64,000 nucleotides of DNA from the NCBI RefSeq assembly GCF_002778275.1, contig NZ_NESG01000004.1:62001-126000 (forward strand), given 5' to 3'. This stretch comes from Limnohabitans sp. G3-2 (GTDB lineage: Bacteria > Pseudomonadota > Gammaproteobacteria > Burkholderiales > Burkholderiaceae_C). Below the pieces are notes generated by a model. The model was not told where the DNA came from, ran no database searches, and saw only the letters and a list, made by a program, of their open reading frames with translations. The position numbers and the translations under genes were made by a program. The stretch's first letter is position 1. Each line of letters starts with the position of its first letter. Positions 1 through 8,435 of this stretch are shown here, in pieces.

Positions 1-59
1 ATGCTGGGCATTTGCCCCATAACGGCTTGTGACAGCATGGCTTGGTAAAGGGATGTCAT
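1..59 (-). CDS. Partial gene at the left edge, sigma-54 dependent, product unknown
   Basis: Only the first 19 codons are inside the window (MTSLYQAMLSQAVMGQMPS); the rest lies to the left. The start is supported by an AGGAG ribosome site about 8 bases before the ATG and by a near-perfect sigma-54 promoter at 130-146. The strong terminator at 311-344 separates it from the upstream TPR gene, so it begins its own transcript. Sigma-54 control in this neighbourhood suggests a flagellar gene, but 19 residues are too few to name it. FliE is unlikely here, because the fliK-flhB order at the other end of the window suggests fliE-J lie beyond that end. Confidence 0.6.
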   Translation of the reverse strand, partial: MTSLYQAMLSQAVMGQMPS

Positions 60-129
60 ATGCAGTCTCCTGAATGAAAGTGTCAAAATTTCGGTGGCAC
101 AGCGCCAAAACCGAGGATGAACACTTCTA

Positions 130-146
130 AGCAAACCGCGTGCCAG
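130..146 (-). promoter_or_regulatory. Sigma-54 (RpoN) promoter of the left-edge gene
   Basis: Read on the minus strand the sequence is CTGGCACGCGGTTTGCT. It matches the RpoN consensus YTGGCACG-N4-TTGCW at every defined base, with GG and GC ten bases apart. The expected transcript start is near 119, leaving a leader of about 60 bases before the ATG at 59. Confidence 0.9.
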
Positions 147-310
147 CTTTTCTTTAGCCTATTTCCGACTTTTTTTCAAATATATTGACGCTGTCGCCTC
201 TCAAGAACCCGTTCGAGCTGTCGAAAGCATGACATTGGGGCGGGATAGGGCCTGAGGCTTGCCGCTGCCACTTGCCGCTTGGCAAAGTCTTGCCGCCCAT
301 GCCGGCGGGC

Positions 311-344
311 GAAAAAAAACGGCCCCCTCTGTTCAGAGGGGGCC
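311..344 (-). terminator. Rho-independent terminator after the TPR gene
   Basis: GGCCCCCTCT (321-330) and AGAGGGGGCC (335-344) form a perfect 10-bp stem with a 4-base loop. On the minus strand the stem is followed by C and then eight T (312-319). It lies about 60 bases past the stop of the TPR gene. Confidence 0.93.
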
Positions 345-402
345 GCGGGTGTCGGCGAAATGATGGTTGCTAGCAATCAGGGTCGCGGCGCGACCCCGTC
401 GC

Positions 403-861
403 TCAAGCCACTTTCAAAGCGGGCTTCACACTGATGCGCTGCAAAGAGGCAAACTCCTCTTGCAGTTGCGCGTCTTTGGGGTGCGTTGCCAAACCTTGCG
501 CAGCAGCGGTCATGGCGCGGGCGTCGTCGCCCATGCAACGCAGCACACGCACCCATTGGCCCCAGGTCATGGCGGGAGCGGTGTGCCCTTGCAGGCTGAT
601 CAATTTCTCCAGCACCGCACTGGCCTCAGGCCAATCTTGCCGAACTTGTGTGACCAGAGCCCGGATGACCAGAATGTCTTCGCTTTGAGGAAATCGGCGA
701 AGGGCCTCGTGTGACAAGCTGTCGGCTTCCGTCAAACGGTTTTGACCCACCAAGTCGGCAATCGATTGACGGATTTTGGTCGGGCTCAGCTCTTGGCTTG
801 CACTGGTCAACAGGGCAGAGTAGGTCGTTTTGCCCAGAAAGTCGGTTGCGGCTTGCAGCAT
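403..861 (-). CDS. Small tetratricopeptide-repeat protein
   Basis: 152 residues without signal peptide or membrane segment. Helical repeats typical of TPR folds run through most of it (for example LSHEALRRFPQSEDILVIRA and AAAQGLATHPKDAQLQEE), so it is probably a soluble scaffold or adaptor. AAGGAG seven bases before the ATG fixes the start. It is the last leftward gene of the flagellin/glycosylation region and ends at a strong terminator. A possible sigma-28 promoter lies at 950-976. GC content is clearly higher than in the upstream glycosyltransferase genes. A role in flagellin modification or export is inferred only from position; no specific family is recognised. Confidence 0.75.
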   Translation of the reverse strand: MLQAATDFLGKTTYSALLTSASQELSPTKIRQSIADLVGQNRLTEADSLSHEALRRFPQSEDILVIRALVTQVRQDWPEASAVLEKLISLQGHTAPAMTWGQWVRVLRCMGDDARAMTAAAQGLATHPKDAQLQEEFASLQRISVKPALKVA

Positions 862-911
862 GCGTAGCTCCTTGATGTGATCGGCAACATTTCGCCGTTG
901 GGGAATTCTTC

Positions 912-953
912 ATACATCTAAGCAATTTGTGGGCCTGCGTTGCTTAGGTGTAT
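912..953. repeat. Long inverted repeat (14-bp stem)
   Basis: ATACATCTAAGCAA (912-925) pairs with TTGCTTAGGTGTAT (940-953) with a single G-T wobble and a 14-base loop. There is no T-run on either side, so it is not a standard intrinsic terminator. It lies between the end of the methyltransferase/glycosyltransferase gene and the TPR gene. Confidence 0.7.
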
Positions 954-976
954 CCGTGAATTCAAATAAGTCTTTA
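950..976 (-). promoter_or_regulatory. Possible sigma-28 promoter of the TPR gene
   Basis: On the minus strand TAAAGACT is followed after 11 bases by ACGGATAC. Against TAAAGTTT-N11-GCCGATAA this matches 6/8 and 5/8 with exact spacing. It overlaps one arm of the hairpin at 912-953 and lies about 90 bases before the start codon. Confidence 0.4.
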
Positions 977-1088
977 AGTGAAACTGAACTTAATGATTTT
1001 TTGACTGATATCAGTGAGATCAATTCATGGGATTAAAGTGGATAGAGGTAATGATTTTAAGATTAAGATTCGGAAAATTTAAATTACC

Positions 1089-2429
1089 TTAATCTGTTAT
1101 GCTGAATGTCCCGCACAGGGTGTCAATTGATTTTATATTTGGATATTTTAAATATAGTTTATTGAGGCTTTTTAAGAAATCTTCCGGTAAAATAAAATCA
1201 TTTATCGAGTTGTGAAATAAAGGGACGTCAATAATTTTGGCTTGATATTGATTTGATTTATTTTTCGATTGGAAGCAAAGTTCTGTACCCCAGAGATGCC
1301 AGCCCATATTGGGATCAATCGCCACATTGGCATCTTCATGCAAGGCGACAGCAAATTCATCTATAGAGCAGGCATTGTTTGCAGCACCATTGTTGAATAA
1401 ATTTTTTCTGTCAATTAAAAGTCCGGATTTTGAAATTTTTCCATTGGCATCTATTTTCATGCCAGCAAATCCCACTGGATGTTGCGTAATATTTTGCGAT
1501 GATAGTTTTCCCAAATTTCGGCCAATAGCCATTCCAGTACCCGTTGGAAAATAGACATCTTGATGGACCAAAATTTTCCAAGGATGGCTAGATTTTTGTG
1601 CCCCTGTTTGGTATGCATCAGCTGCACTGGTTGCATTAAATACAGGAATAATTTCAGCATTGATCTCTTTCAGACCAGGAGATCGAAGTATATTCAAGTC
1701 ATATTGCCATGGTTTATTGACTGGAACAATAATACTAAAGGAGGCTGTTGGGCCTGGTTTTTCGAAAATGGTGAGTGGCCATTTTTCGCACTTAATGATC
1801 ATTTGATAAAGACTAAGTTGATCGATGGCCGTAACGCGTGGTATTCCGAGGGTTTTGGCTGAATTAACTATTGACTCCATGAATGCATCAGTTCGTGTAG
1901 GCGTATCATAACGGTCAATGATGTCAGGTAACCATCCTGAATTCAAAAACGTTTTTATGGCTGATGCTGCAGAAAAAAGGCGTGTATGGGTTTTATCCAA
2001 AAGGCCCATTTCATCATAGGAAAAATCACCGGATAAAAGCCTTTCTACAATACTGATGTGAGCAGTATTGGGGATGCAGCAAATCAATGAAACGGTTGGT
2101 AGACTTAAATCGTAAATTCTATCTAATAGATCTTCTGGATTTTTTAAATGTTCTAAAAGATCGCCAATAACAATTACGTCAAAATTTTTACCAATATTAT
2201 CTAAATCATCAGAGTCAATATTGATTTCATACGTTTCATCAAGATGTTTGGATGCCTCTGAAATTGCCTTTTTGCTGATATCAATGCCTACCCAGTGGGT
2301 GTTTTTATTAAATTCTTTATAGCGCCGACCTAATTTACCGTTGGCACAACCCAACTCCAATACCTTCATTGCATTTTTTGGTATGGATTCAAGTAGTTTG
2401 ATGTTCAGGCCATCATAGTAAGAGCTCAT
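1089..2429 (-). CDS. Bifunctional SAM methyltransferase / glycosyltransferase-like protein
   Basis: 446 residues. About residues 1-200 are a class I SAM-dependent methyltransferase: motif I is KVLELGCANGKLG, followed by the acidic strand WVGIDIS and the post-core FDVIVIGDLLEHL. About residues 225-446 resemble a GT-A type glycosyltransferase, with FSIIVPVNKPWQYD, the acidic LVHQDVYFP and the late motif WGTELC. The gene starts nine bases after the preceding bifunctional gene and both are AT-rich. Domain order is methyltransferase then glycosyltransferase, the reverse of its neighbour. Known flagellin-modification clusters contain both activities, so building or capping an O-glycan on flagellin is inferred; the sugar and acceptor cannot be read from the sequence. 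Confidence 0.75.
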   Translation of the reverse strand: MSSYYDGLNIKLLESIPKNAMKVLELGCANGKLGRRYKEFNKNTHWVGIDISKKAISEASKHLDETYEINIDSDDLDNIGKNFDVIVIGDLLEHLKNPEDLLDRIYDLSLPTVSLICCIPNTAHISIVERLLSGDFSYDEMGLLDKTHTRLFSAASAIKTFLNSGWLPDIIDRYDTPTRTDAFMESIVNSAKTLGIPRVTAIDQLSLYQMIIKCEKWPLTIFEKPGPTASFSIIVPVNKPWQYDLNILRSPGLKEINAEIIPVFNATSAADAYQTGAQKSSHPWKILVHQDVYFPTGTGMAIGRNLGKLSSQNITQHPVGFAGMKIDANGKISKSGLLIDRKNLFNNGAANNACSIDEFAVALHEDANVAIDPNMGWHLWGTELCFQSKNKSNQYQAKIIDVPLFHNSINDFILPEDFLKSLNKLYLKYPNIKSIDTLCGTFSITD

Positions 2430-2438
2430 TTTTTTCTT

Positions 2439-3914
2439 TCAACTATATGAATTAAAAATATCATCTGGCACCGAACCAAAGTCGGATTGTGTCAGTCTTG
2501 CTATTGTTCGTTCATGTGGTGTGGTACAGATTTTTTTCAGTCGTACTTTCATGAAGGCAGCTTGGTTTTCTTCACACGCCTTCAAATCAATGTCAAGCCA
2601 TTGAAATAACACGATCTCGAATCTGTGTTCGAACCAACCCATATACCAAAACCAACTTGTGTAATAAGCCCAAGAATTGATATTCATTGCACGCAAATGA
2701 GTAGGGTCCTGCCAAGCGGTTGTTGATTTTTCATACGGGACCTCTAATTCAAATTCACCATCCTCTTTGAGTAGTGCTAAAAGGTTGGTCATCAAGCAAG
2801 GAAGATCCGGCACATGTTCGAGTACGTTATTGGCATAAATCGTGTGCAGGCTGTTTTTTTCTAAAACGACTGTACCGCCACCCAGGGTTCTGGCTTCTAT
2901 CGGGAATTTAACCTCTTGACTCAGATCGATGACCAAGTCGGGATGTGCTCTGGCAATGATGTCTACATTCAACCAGCCAAGTTTGTAGTCTTTGCCCGAA
3001 CCGAGATTCATTTGGGTCGGCCGCCAAACTTGGTCAGCTTTTCCCTTTCCGTCTATATCCCAAAGAGCTTGGCAGTAGTCGTGGGTTATTTTCCAGGACT
3101 CGCTTGCATCGGTTTCTCTAAAGGCCTGCAATTGCTCCAGAGCCTGTTGCTGCCACTTGGGTGTCAAGAACTCGTTGGCAAAGAAGTTTTCCAGCTCGTC
3201 GTCGCTCACCCACCTCACTGCCTTTTCAAAAGCGGGTGGAGGGGTGGTGAGATCTGTACGCTCTGAAATGACCGGAGTGCCCATCGACAACGTGTGAAAG
3301 GCGCGAGCCTGTTCGAAACGACTGCTTTCATAAAAGTGGCAATTGAAAACGGCTTTGGACTGCCGAATGAATTGGTCGCGCTCTTCGCTGAACAACGGTT
3401 GGTCAAAGCGAGAGACGCTCCATCCGCAGGCTTCGATGCGATCAATAATGGCATGCCTGCGTTCGTTGATGCCGCCAAAAAATAACAAATCGATGGGGCG
3501 ATCTTCAAGGGGAAGCATTTCTGCTTGGTACAAGTAGGGGGCAAACTGAAATGACACGATTGGAATGTCACCCACTTTGCAGCCGTAGGCGGCCAGGTTG
3601 CGTGAGTCGTAGTCCATCACAGCCGATGAACTCAGCAGCTCAATGTAAGCCTTGCTGACGATGGCACCACCTTCGCCCAATTGCTCCAGATTGAAGAAAA
3701 CACAGGTGAATCGCTGTTTGAGCTGCGCTGGAAAGCCCAAATGTGCGCCAAAGATGATGTTGATAGCATCTTCGCGAAGCCTGTTTTTCCCAATCGTCAC
3801 CTCAGCACCAAGTTGGCGGAACTGGTGGCGGGCAAAACGTGCCTGATCTAAAAATCCAAGGGAGTGGATATAGCCCGAGGGTTGAATGATGCACAAGTGT
3901 ATGTGTTGGGGCAT
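2439..3914 (-). CDS. Bifunctional glycosyltransferase / methyltransferase-type protein
   Basis: 491 residues from the ATG at 3914; an in-frame TTG at 3926 is a less likely start. About residues 1-290 look like a GT-B type glycosyltransferase, with the ending ARAFHTLSMGTPVISERTDL resembling the nucleotide-sugar binding C-lobe of GT4-like enzymes. About residues 300-450 match a small class I methyltransferase: MNLGSGKDYKLGWLNVDI, then TIYANNVLEHVPDL and the DPTHLRAMN segment. It lies between the GT41 gene (120-base gap) and the methyltransferase-first gene (nine-base gap). A role in flagellin glycosylation is inferred from position. Its base composition is less AT-rich than its two neighbours. 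Confidence 0.75.
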   Translation of the reverse strand: MPQHIHLCIIQPSGYIHSLGFLDQARFARHQFRQLGAEVTIGKNRLREDAINIIFGAHLGFPAQLKQRFTCVFFNLEQLGEGGAIVSKAYIELLSSSAVMDYDSRNLAAYGCKVGDIPIVSFQFAPYLYQAEMLPLEDRPIDLLFFGGINERRHAIIDRIEACGWSVSRFDQPLFSEERDQFIRQSKAVFNCHFYESSRFEQARAFHTLSMGTPVISERTDLTTPPPAFEKAVRWVSDDELENFFANEFLTPKWQQQALEQLQAFRETDASESWKITHDYCQALWDIDGKGKADQVWRPTQMNLGSGKDYKLGWLNVDIIARAHPDLVIDLSQEVKFPIEARTLGGGTVVLEKNSLHTIYANNVLEHVPDLPCLMTNLLALLKEDGEFELEVPYEKSTTAWQDPTHLRAMNINSWAYYTSWFWYMGWFEHRFEIVLFQWLDIDLKACEENQAAFMKVRLKKICTTPHERTIARLTQSDFGSVPDDIFNSYS

Positions 3915-4048
3915 GTCGCTGATCAATCCAAAAATTTCAACAAACTAAGCAAAAGTTGTGCCAGAAAATTTAGTGAAAAGCCGACACTCTTCAAAGGCGT
4001 GGTGATTTATTTCCTCTTGTGCTTGAAAAATCCATGAGTTTTTGCAAA

Positions 4049-6346
4049 TTAAATATCTGTTGATGACTTACATATAAAATCTATTTTTTCACGGTTTTCC
4101 TCAAAATTTTTATGTGCACTGATAAGGGCTTTTTCGAAATAAGTTGTATATTTTTTAATATCATACAAAGGGCCATTTCTGATGCCGGATTTGACTGTTT
4201 TTTTCAAAAAGCCAAGGTATTCAGTGTCATTGTAAATTCGCATGGCTAATTTGTAGTAGTCTTCATCAGTCCCCACGATCAGTTCTTCTGCGCCAACAGC
4301 GGTCAAAATGCTGCCTGCGACCCTGCTTGCAAAAGTTTGGCCAGACCGTGTGAGCAGAGGTACGCCCGCCCACAATGCATCCGACGCTGTTGTGTGAGCA
4401 TTGCATGGAAAGCTATCCAGAAATAAATCCGCATGGCTCAAGCGTTCAAGATGTGCAGCTTCGGGTAAAAAATCGGCAAAAATTATTCGGCTTGAATCGA
4501 TGCCGGCCTCAGCTGCATATCGATGCAAATTAAACTGAGCTTTTTCTGTGGATTTCAAAAGCCACAGCACACTGTCAGGTGCATCTTGAAGTATTTTCAT
4601 CCATAATTTGAATTGTGATGGGGTGATTTTGTAAGCGTTATTGAAACTGCAGAATATGAATTTTTCAGGAGGAAGTTCAGACGGATGTTTTGACTGACCG
4701 TGTGGTTTGGGTCGCCCCGGATGGTTCGGTTGATAACAATCCGGCATGAAAATAATTTTTTCAGAAAAACATGCTCTATTTTCATCGGTGATCGTATAGG
4801 GATCTGCGATCATGTAATCAATGAAATCAGCGCCCATACTGCCAGGAAATCCAAGAAAATTAATTTGAACCGGTGCGGCTCTTTCTGCAAAAATGGCAGG
4901 CCTCGAGCCTTCGGTATAGCCTTTTAAATCAATGGCAATGTCTATCTCGAGCTCCCTGGACAAGTTGGCGATGGCCCGGTCGCTGTAGTGAAAGACTTCG
5001 TGGTAGTGATCGAATAAATTTTTGATTCTGTGTGTATATTCATCTTCCTTGGTGAGGTCCAAGGAAAAAGCATGTAATTCAAACAAATCCCGATCGTGCG
5101 ACATCAGCAATCCTTCGATTAACATGGCTGTAGCATGGCCGAAAAAATCACTTGTGTAATACGCTAATTTAATTTTTTTATGATTTTTATAGGATTGAAT
5201 GGGGCCTAATAAATTAGTGGCTTTTACTTGCTTTGCCCAGTTTTTAGCATAGGCAAGATGATGCTCGGCTTGATTTGAAAAAATGATTGGAGCAAAAGGA
5301 CCAGACCATCCAAATTTGGTGTCTTGATTTAATTTTAAAATGACTTCATCGTAATTTTGCCATTCGCAATGAAAGGACATGGTATAAAGGTAAGATCCGG
5401 CAACATTGGGCGTGAGTTTGAAAGTCTTTTCTGCATATTCTAGTGCTTTATTCAGGTCTCTTTTCATCAGCATCAAATTTGAAATATTGCCGAGGGCCAT
5501 GCTGTTTTGATCATCAAGTGCAATCACATCATGAAATATATCTATGGCTTCTTCAATCCTTTTTAAATGACTCAGCAGATTGCCATAGTTGATAAGTGTG
5601 GGTATGTGTTGTGAATCAATTTCTAAAGCTTCTTTATATTTAAGCAAGGATTCTTCGGTTTTGCGCATTTTCCTCAATAACTCAGCGTGCGTTGACGTGT
5701 AAATGATGTTATTGGGGCTGAGTTTTTCTAATTCTTTGAAGACATCTTCTGCAGATGCATAAAGGCCATTTTCTATCAGACTGTTGCCTTTGATGAACAG
5801 CAGGTCATAAGCTCCTGGATTGAGTTTGAATCCAGTATCCAACACTTCAAAAGCCGCATTTTTTTGTTGCAGTTTAAAGAGCGTGGATGCCAATTGGAGA
5901 TAGGCTTTTATTTTGTGCGGCTCATGACTGAGAACTAAGGTGTAAAAATTAACGGCTTCAGGGTAGTTGCCTGTCATTTCGTGGCAAATGCCCATCATGA
6001 GCCGTACATTGCTCAAGTGTTCTGATTCAATCAAGCATTTTTCTAGAAAATCCAAAGCTTGACTGTACTTACCTTGATTGATAAATATTTTCCCGATATT
6101 CAGATTGGCAATGAAATTTCCTGCATCGATCTTCAAGATTGCCCGATAGCTTTCAACACATGCGTCGTCTTGCCCTGTCAGCAAATAGGACAAGGCACAC
6201 AGATCCAGAAGTCTTATATTTTGAGGTGCTTTTTGAAGTGCCAACCGACATTCAAGAATGCACTCACTGTACTGACCCGCTTGGTACAGGTTTTCGGCTT
6301 TTTTTGCGTGATGGTTCTTGGCGGGCTGTGGTCTGACTTGAAGCAT
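4049..6346 (-). CDS. TPR-containing O-linked GlcNAc transferase-like glycosyltransferase (GT41, SPINDLY family)
   Basis: 765 residues. About residues 15-330 are tandem TPR units (for example EYAEKTFKLTPNVAGSYLYT), which in this family hold the protein acceptor. About residues 390-750 are the GT41 catalytic region, with YTSDFFGHATAMLIEGLL, the QINFLGFPGSMGADFIDYMI segment, FCSFNNAYKITPS and the donor-binding HADLFLDSFPCNAHTT. Family members use a UDP-sugar to modify Ser or Thr. It lies directly downstream of three flagellin genes, the usual place for a flagellin glycosyltransferase, so flagellin is the likely substrate. The gene is markedly AT-rich against the flagellins, a sign of transfer. 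No promoter was recognised in the 172-base gap upstream. Confidence 0.88.
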   Translation of the reverse strand: MLQVRPQPAKNHHAKKAENLYQAGQYSECILECRLALQKAPQNIRLLDLCALSYLLTGQDDACVESYRAILKIDAGNFIANLNIGKIFINQGKYSQALDFLEKCLIESEHLSNVRLMMGICHEMTGNYPEAVNFYTLVLSHEPHKIKAYLQLASTLFKLQQKNAAFEVLDTGFKLNPGAYDLLFIKGNSLIENGLYASAEDVFKELEKLSPNNIIYTSTHAELLRKMRKTEESLLKYKEALEIDSQHIPTLINYGNLLSHLKRIEEAIDIFHDVIALDDQNSMALGNISNLMLMKRDLNKALEYAEKTFKLTPNVAGSYLYTMSFHCEWQNYDEVILKLNQDTKFGWSGPFAPIIFSNQAEHHLAYAKNWAKQVKATNLLGPIQSYKNHKKIKLAYYTSDFFGHATAMLIEGLLMSHDRDLFELHAFSLDLTKEDEYTHRIKNLFDHYHEVFHYSDRAIANLSRELEIDIAIDLKGYTEGSRPAIFAERAAPVQINFLGFPGSMGADFIDYMIADPYTITDENRACFSEKIIFMPDCYQPNHPGRPKPHGQSKHPSELPPEKFIFCSFNNAYKITPSQFKLWMKILQDAPDSVLWLLKSTEKAQFNLHRYAAEAGIDSSRIIFADFLPEAAHLERLSHADLFLDSFPCNAHTTASDALWAGVPLLTRSGQTFASRVAGSILTAVGAEELIVGTDEDYYKLAMRIYNDTEYLGFLKKTVKSGIRNGPLYDIKKYTTYFEKALISAHKNFEENREKIDFICKSSTDI

Positions 6347-6518
6347 GCTCGGTTCTCAGGTTGTGGCCAGCGCGTGTGCCGGGCAGGCCCCACGCTGTGC
6401 AAACGGTTTAACCTAAGAGGAACGGCAACAGCTTGCCGCCCTCAAAGGCGCAAGCAAAAAGACAGCAATAAATGTTCCAGTGTTGTGGCCAAGCTAGGCC
6501 AGGTTCTGGAAGGGCAGG

Positions 6519-7343
6519 TCAGTTCAGCAGTTGGAGAACCGAGAACGATTGTTGGTTGGCTTGTGAGAGCATGGCCGTCCCCGCATCTTGCAGGATTTGA
6601 GCGCGTGCCATATTGGCCGTGGTCTTGGCGTAATCGGTGTCCATCAATTGACTTTTGGACGCACTGAGGTTCATTGATACATTGGCCGAGTTGTCCGCCG
6701 CGTATGTCAATCGGTTGATGGCCGCACCCCAAGCCGAACGGTTGCTGTTGATCGTGGTCAAGGAGCTGGAGACGGCTGTGATGGCCGAGGCGGCATTGGC
6801 GCTGGTGCCCACGCCGCTGGCACTGAGGGCCGACAGAGTCGACAAGCTGGTGAAGGTCACGCCCACGGCATCAGAGGTCGAGCTGTTGGCCCCGTTGGCC
6901 CCTACCTGGTAGTTGTAGGTGGCTGTTGAATTGAGAAGACTCATGCCGTTCCAGGTCGTGCCGTTGATGATCGAGGTCATCCCAGCTTGCAGCTGGGTGA
7001 ACTCGGCGTTCAGTGCGGTTCTGTCCGATGTGCCATTGGTGTCGTTGGAGGCCTGGATGGCCAACTCATTCATGCGAAACAAGGACTCGGAGAGCGACTG
7101 TGCAGCGCTGTCAGCCGTTTGGATCATGCTGATGCCATCGTTGGCGTTGCGGATGGTTTGGTTCAAACTCAGAACACGCGTTTGCATGCGGTTGCCGATC
7201 GCCAAGCTGGCGGCATCGTCCGAGGCAGCGTTGACACGCAAGCCTGTAGACAGCTGGCTCATGGACGAGTTGAGTTGCCGGTTGTTCACCGATAGCGCAT
7301 TTTGTGCCTGCAGCGCTTGTAAATTGGTATTGATGCTGGCCAT
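6519..7343 (-). CDS. fliC: Flagellin, divergent third copy
   Basis: 274 residues from the ATG at 7343 (MASINTNLQALQAQNALSVN); the longer open frame to 7445 is non-coding leader. Conserved D0/D1 helices occupy both ends: [20 protein letters not shown] and ISMIQTADSAAQSLSE at the N end, SKSQLMDTDYAKTTANMARA and ILQDAGTAMLSQANQ at the C end. The short centre (about residues 140-200) is rich in Ser, Thr, Ala and Gly and is the probable surface-exposed, glycosylated part. It differs clearly from the two near-identical flagellins upstream and has its own candidate sigma-28 site at 7411-7437. It is probably a minor filament subunit, which is an inference. Confidence 0.95.
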   Translation of the reverse strand: MASINTNLQALQAQNALSVNNRQLNSSMSQLSTGLRVNAASDDAASLAIGNRMQTRVLSLNQTIRNANDGISMIQTADSAAQSLSESLFRMNELAIQASNDTNGTSDRTALNAEFTQLQAGMTSIINGTTWNGMSLLNSTATYNYQVGANGANSSTSDAVGVTFTSLSTLSALSASGVGTSANAASAITAVSSSLTTINSNRSAWGAAINRLTYAADNSANVSMNLSASKSQLMDTDYAKTTANMARAQILQDAGTAMLSQANQQSFSVLQLLN

Positions 7344-7410
7344 TTGGCGACTCCGAAAGTGACTCTTGCCGCTTGCAGGTGGATCAAACATGCAAGAGTA
7401 TTGCCGACGA

Positions 7411-7437
7411 AGGTTGGCCGACGAAGCCAACCCTTTA
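7411..7437 (-). promoter_or_regulatory. Possible sigma-28 promoter of the third flagellin gene
   Basis: On the minus strand TAAAGGGT, 11 bases, then GCCAACCT. The -35 matches well (TAAAG) but the -10 shares only GCC and one A with GCCGATAA. A perfect 7-bp inverted repeat (GGTTGGC/GCCAACC, 7412-7432) covers the site and could affect initiation. The match is weak. Confidence 0.35.
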
Positions 7438-7442
7438 ACTTT

Positions 7443-7478
7443 CAAACAACAGCACCCTGGCTGTGACCAGGGGTGCTG
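7443..7478 (-). terminator. Likely terminator after the second flagellin gene
   Basis: On the minus strand CAGCACCCCTGG and CCAGGGTGCTG form a stem of about 11 bp with one bulged base and a TCACAG loop, followed by TTGTTTG. It starts 13 bases after the stop of the flagellin gene at 7491. Confidence 0.7.
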
Positions 7479-7490
7479 TGGAGTTCAGTT

Positions 7491-8318
7491 TTAGCGCAGC
7501 AAGGACAGAACAGATTGCGGCGCTTGGTTGGCTTGCGCCAGCATCGCTGTCGCTGCCTGCTGGATGATTTGGCTCTTGGCCAATTCAGTGGTGGTTTGGG
7601 CGTAATCGGTGTCTTCAATTTGGCTGCGCGAAGCCGAAGTGTTCAAGGCCACGTTGGCCAAGTTGTCAGCAGCCGAAGTCAAACGGTTGATGCGGGCACC
7701 CAAACCAGAGCGGAAGGTATCCACAGCGGTAATGGCGGTGTCCAGCAGTTCAATCGAGGCTTGAGCAAACACACTTGTGCTGAAAGACAAGCCGGTGACG
7801 GTCAGAGCACCTGCACTCATGCCGGAGAAACCTACCGTGATGGCGGAAGTTGCATCGCCTTCTGTGCCCACTTGGAAGGTCATCGAGCTGTAGGCTGCTG
7901 CACCGCCCAAAATAGCCATTCCGTTCCATTGCGTATTGGTAGCAACTCGTGTCACTTCGCTGGTGAGCTGAGTGACCTCGGCGGCAATCGCCGTGCGGTC
8001 AGTGGCACTGTAGCTGTCGTTGGCGGCCTGCACCGACAACTCACGCATGCGCTGCAGCATGTTGGTGATCTCTTTGGTCGCGCCTTCAGCGGTTTGCATC
8101 ATCGAGATGCCGTCGTTGGCATTGCGAACCGACTGGTCCAGCGCTTTGATTTGGGCGGTCATGCGGTTGGCGATGGCCAGGCCCGCAGCGTCATCAGATG
8201 CGGCGTTGATGCGTTTGCCCGTTGACAGTTGCTCCATGGCTTTGCCCAAAGTACGGTTGTTCACCGTCATGGCGTTTTGGGCAATCATCGACTTGACGTT
8301 GGTGTTGATTACGGACAT
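7491..8318 (-). CDS. fliC: Flagellin, second copy
   Basis: 275 residues beginning [21 protein letters not shown]-terminal D0/D1 ([37 protein letters not shown]) and C-terminal D1/D0 ([37 protein letters not shown]) are complete. It is nearly identical to the first flagellin except around residues 170-185. The two differ by scattered substitutions and a two-residue length change, so this is a tandem duplication kept similar. No sigma-28 site of its own was found; it is probably co-transcribed with the first copy through the hairpins at 8357-8421. Confidence 0.96.
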   Translation of the reverse strand: MSVINTNVKSMIAQNAMTVNNRTLGKAMEQLSTGKRINAASDDAAGLAIANRMTAQIKALDQSVRNANDGISMMQTAEGATKEITNMLQRMRELSVQAANDSYSATDRTAIAAEVTQLTSEVTRVATNTQWNGMAILGGAAAYSSMTFQVGTEGDATSAITVGFSGMSAGALTVTGLSFSTSVFAQASIELLDTAITAVDTFRSGLGARINRLTSAADNLANVALNTSASRSQIEDTDYAQTTTELAKSQIIQQAATAMLAQANQAPQSVLSLLR

Positions 8319-8356
8319 GGTTATTTCCTAAAAGGACTAAAAAAACTTCCAAATCT

Positions 8357-8374
8357 CCAAGCCAATTGGCTTGG
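8357..8374. repeat. Perfect 18-bp palindrome between flagellin genes
   Basis: CCAAGCCAATTGGCTTGG is fully self-complementary. On the minus strand a seven-T run follows about 11 bases later. It may be a weak terminator, or an mRNA stabilising or attenuating hairpin between the first and second flagellin genes. Confidence 0.7.
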
Positions 8375-8401
8375 ATAAGTTGGATCAAAGAGTCAGTTCA
8401 C

Positions 8402-8421
8402 CTGACCAAGATCATGGTCAG
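8402..8421. repeat. Inverted repeat after the first flagellin gene
   Basis: CTGACCA (8402-8408) and TGGTCAG (8415-8421) pair perfectly around a 6-base loop, 15 bases past the first flagellin stop. There is no T-run directly after it, so it is more likely an RNA-processing or stabilising hairpin than a terminator. Confidence 0.6.
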
Positions 8422-8435
8422 ATTGATCTGGTTGA

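Larger units (their letters stand above)
60..402. other. Intergenic stretch with a sigma-54 promoter and a terminator
   Basis: No credible coding region is seen. It holds the sigma-54 promoter at 130-146 for the left-edge gene and the rho-independent terminator at 311-344 for the TPR gene. Between them, at about 256-300, the word TTGCCGC recurs several times; no function is assigned to it. Confidence 0.6.
870..1088. other. AT-rich intergenic stretch with a long hairpin and possible sigma-28 site
   Basis: No coding region is seen. It contains the inverted repeat at 912-953 and the sigma-28-like sequence at 950-976. Composition becomes markedly AT-rich from about 960 onwards, marking the left border of the glycosylation island. 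Confidence 0.55.

Noticed and set aside
7344..7445. N-terminal extension of the third flagellin (34 extra residues)
   Set aside because: Flagellins start with the M-x-x-INTN motif; the extension covers the leader and the candidate promoter.
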